The position numbers were made by a program, and so were the translations under genes. Positions 62,123-64,000 of a DNA stretch of 64,000 bases are shown in pieces. The stretch lies in assembly GCF_050947875.1 (NCBI RefSeq), contig NC_134571.1:223954024-224018023 (forward strand), written 5' to 3'. The notes beneath the pieces were generated by a model that saw only the letters and a list, made by a program, of their open reading frames with translations, ran no database searches and was not told the origin of the DNA. Source of the DNA: Dermacentor variabilis (lineage: Eukaryota > Arthropoda > Arachnida > Ixodida > Ixodidae). The stretch's first letter is position 1. Each line of letters opens with the position of its first letter.

Positions 62123-63884
62123 CAGTCTTGGTCAAAAAACTTGAACCCGCTGTGAACGGCCGGGGAGCAGCTGCACTCCGCTATCGCGGCGCTGCCACCG
62201 TCGGCGCACGCCGCTGTTCGCTTGCGCCGATGATAAAGAGGGCGAGGGAAGCATGTCTCTCACTCTCAAGCGTCGTTTGATAACAGCGCTCGTGAAAAAC
62301 TAGTACGACGAGCGCGCGCAAACGCGACGGTGGCGAAGCGGAAGCCACACGACCGGCTAGCATGCTGTTTGCAGCGTATGCTGGATGAGCGGGCGGGGGT
62401 CTCTGGCGACCGCTGTCAAACGTGATAGGCTCAAATTTCACAATTCCAAGTATCTTAATCATTAGTTATTGTTTTCAGGGACCAAATTAAAGGAACAGCG
62501 CTTTGAATAGCCCTGCGCATGCTCGATCAAGGGCACCCTGCGAGGATCGTAGCTGAGATCTGACTTCAGCTTACTGATATATTAAATAACGTGCCACAAT
62601 GGCATCTCGAATTTGTAATCATGAATGTCCCAAGTAGCAAATTAATCAAGAAAGCATAAGCTTCAGGGTGGCACCAGCGTCTCTCGACGAAATCACAGGG
62701 GGTAGCATGCCTTCAAAGCATTGTGTCTGGCTTGGTCTGTGGTTGCCCCGAACAATTGCAGCTTACCCATGTGCTTGACTTTAAACTAGCCAAGGTCTCT
62801 GGTTGAAAGGACGCTACGTATAGCACTTTCTTTTAAACTGCCTGTGAAACCCTCTCTAGTAGAGACGAACAATACCTGAGTAAACTATATCTAAAATACT
62901 CCTTCCAGTGAACCCGTGACAGCGACAGCACCGCCGGTGTGACGCCTTCACTATGAGAGAATCCTATAATCTTGTGGCCCTGGTCTACTTTAGGCGATTG
63001 AAACGCGTGATGCCTAATGCAAAGGGGATGAAGCTACAATGGCCTCATGTGTGCATGAAAGTGGGCCCTAACGAAAATGAGGTGGTATGCACGAAGATAC
63101 GAAAGAAGGCGAGGTAGTGGGCACTTTCCAAAATGCCCAGGGAACGGGTCTAACTCAATCGGCTACCGATGCAGGGCAAACATCTTCTAGTCCCGAAAAG
63201 TTTGCATAATCTCACTGTGGGTTTAATTAAAAAACTTTAACACCAAACGCACTCGTTTGGTCGTTCCTTAATGGAGAAGTGCGGTCAACGTATTTCAGAT
63301 ATTACAACAGTGGTTACAGGCCCTTCCCCAAGAGAGCCTTTGTAGTCGAAATTACTGCTTCTGGTCTTTTCTAAACGAACGATGATTGAATTGCCTGCAT
63401 ATTATAATAAAACCTGGAACAACGCTAGACAGCACTGAGAGATATTAGTTTATTTTTTATCTTTTGATTTCATCGCACTTAGAAACACATTCAAAATGTT
63501 TATCTAAAACCATAATGCGAGGACTCTCGCCCTTAAATGTGTAGGATAATATTGTGATAAATTTCGATAATTAGGAAAATTATGTACTATAATGCGCTGC
63601 ATGGAAGCTGGGCAGTTTTGCCCAGACGAGCGCATTTGCTCGCACGAAGGGCCGTACCACGGCGGCCGCAAGACGACATCGCAGCTGGCAGAGTGAACGT
63701 CGCACTAGTTTTTCACGAGCCCTGTTATCAAAGCATGCTTGAGAGTAAGAGGCATTTTCCCTCGCTCTCTTTATCCTCGGCGCAAGCGAGCAGGGGCGCG
63801 CGCCGGCGGCGGCAGCACCGCGATAGCGGAGCGCAGCAGCTCCCCGACCGTTCACAGCGGGTTCAAGTTTTTTGACCAAGCCTG
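62123..63884. mobile_element. Tc1/mariner-like non-autonomous element with about 187-bp TIRs
   Basis: The inverted ends lie at 62123-62310 and 63698-63884 and begin CAGTCTTGGTCAAAAAACTT and CAGGCTTGGTCAAAAAACTT, with TA on both sides, the target and end style of Tc1 elements. The TIRs are about 90% alike. The 1.39-kb interior has no transposase. Confidence 0.85.
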
Positions 63885-64000
63885 TACATTACATTGTTGA
63901 GAGCTACAGAGCATTCGCAAGAAAGCTGGCTTTGACGCAAGGCGTTTTCTGTTCGCCCATATTTTTTCTGGACCGTAGCCATGGACAGCTTCGAACGATC

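Overview
The window is animal nuclear DNA, almost certainly from a hard tick (Ixodida, probably metastriate). The evidence is two copies of the tRNA-derived tick SINE that I recognise as Ruka-like, several RTE, CR1 and I-clade LINE copies in a tick style, Ty3/gypsy elements and a Penelope-like element, with long AT-moderate stretches that carry no genes. I find no confident host protein-coding gene, rRNA or tRNA gene, and nothing prokaryotic (no operons, CRISPR arrays or ribosome-binding sites). Family names rest on protein motifs read by eye, not on database searches.

Layout. 1-5422: a LINE 3' end (+) abuts a near-complete CR1-like LINE on the minus strand (PHD-type ORF1p, then an endonuclease/RT ORF2 broken by one frameshift). 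5598-11367: a satellite of about 304 bp per unit, split by RTE copy A (5681-8837, minus). 11575-16720: a whole but decayed Ty3/gypsy element with both LTRs (minus). 16721-21165: a LINE (+) split by RTE copy B (17714-20357, minus), the copy with the longest open frame (784 codons). 21800-28142: pieces of gypsy elements (+), including an IN-LTR-gag junction, with a Penelope/GIY-YIG element inserted at the protease. 29285-34148: a full-length RTE copy C (minus), itself split by an I-clade LINE. 36290-41105: a divergent RTE relative (+) split by RTE copy D. 41106-44302: two truncated gypsy gag/protease blocks (+). 44303-46043: RTE copy F (minus). 47340-48236: an I-clade RNase H end (+). From about 48.2 kb to the end, LINE and LTR copies almost stop and small non-autonomous elements take over: a palindromic MITE, two SINE copies, a TIR element, a perfect 55-bp-arm hairpin and a Tc1-like foldback element.

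How the parts interact. The mobile elements are nested and can be ordered in time by target-site duplications (TSDs). Reasonable TSDs are visible for RTE copies C and D, the I-clade insert, the Penelope insert and both SINEs. The RTE family deserves most attention. Its full-length copies begin with a tRNA-like, B-box-bearing head that lies inside the TSD. Three independently inserted copies (A, C, D) share the same in-frame TGA followed directly by ATG, and the same 1-nt frameshift, between the endonuclease and RT regions, whereas copies B and F lack both. The second notable object is the satellite, whose units each carry a TATA-like motif and, in some units, a short ORF with a signal-peptide-like start.
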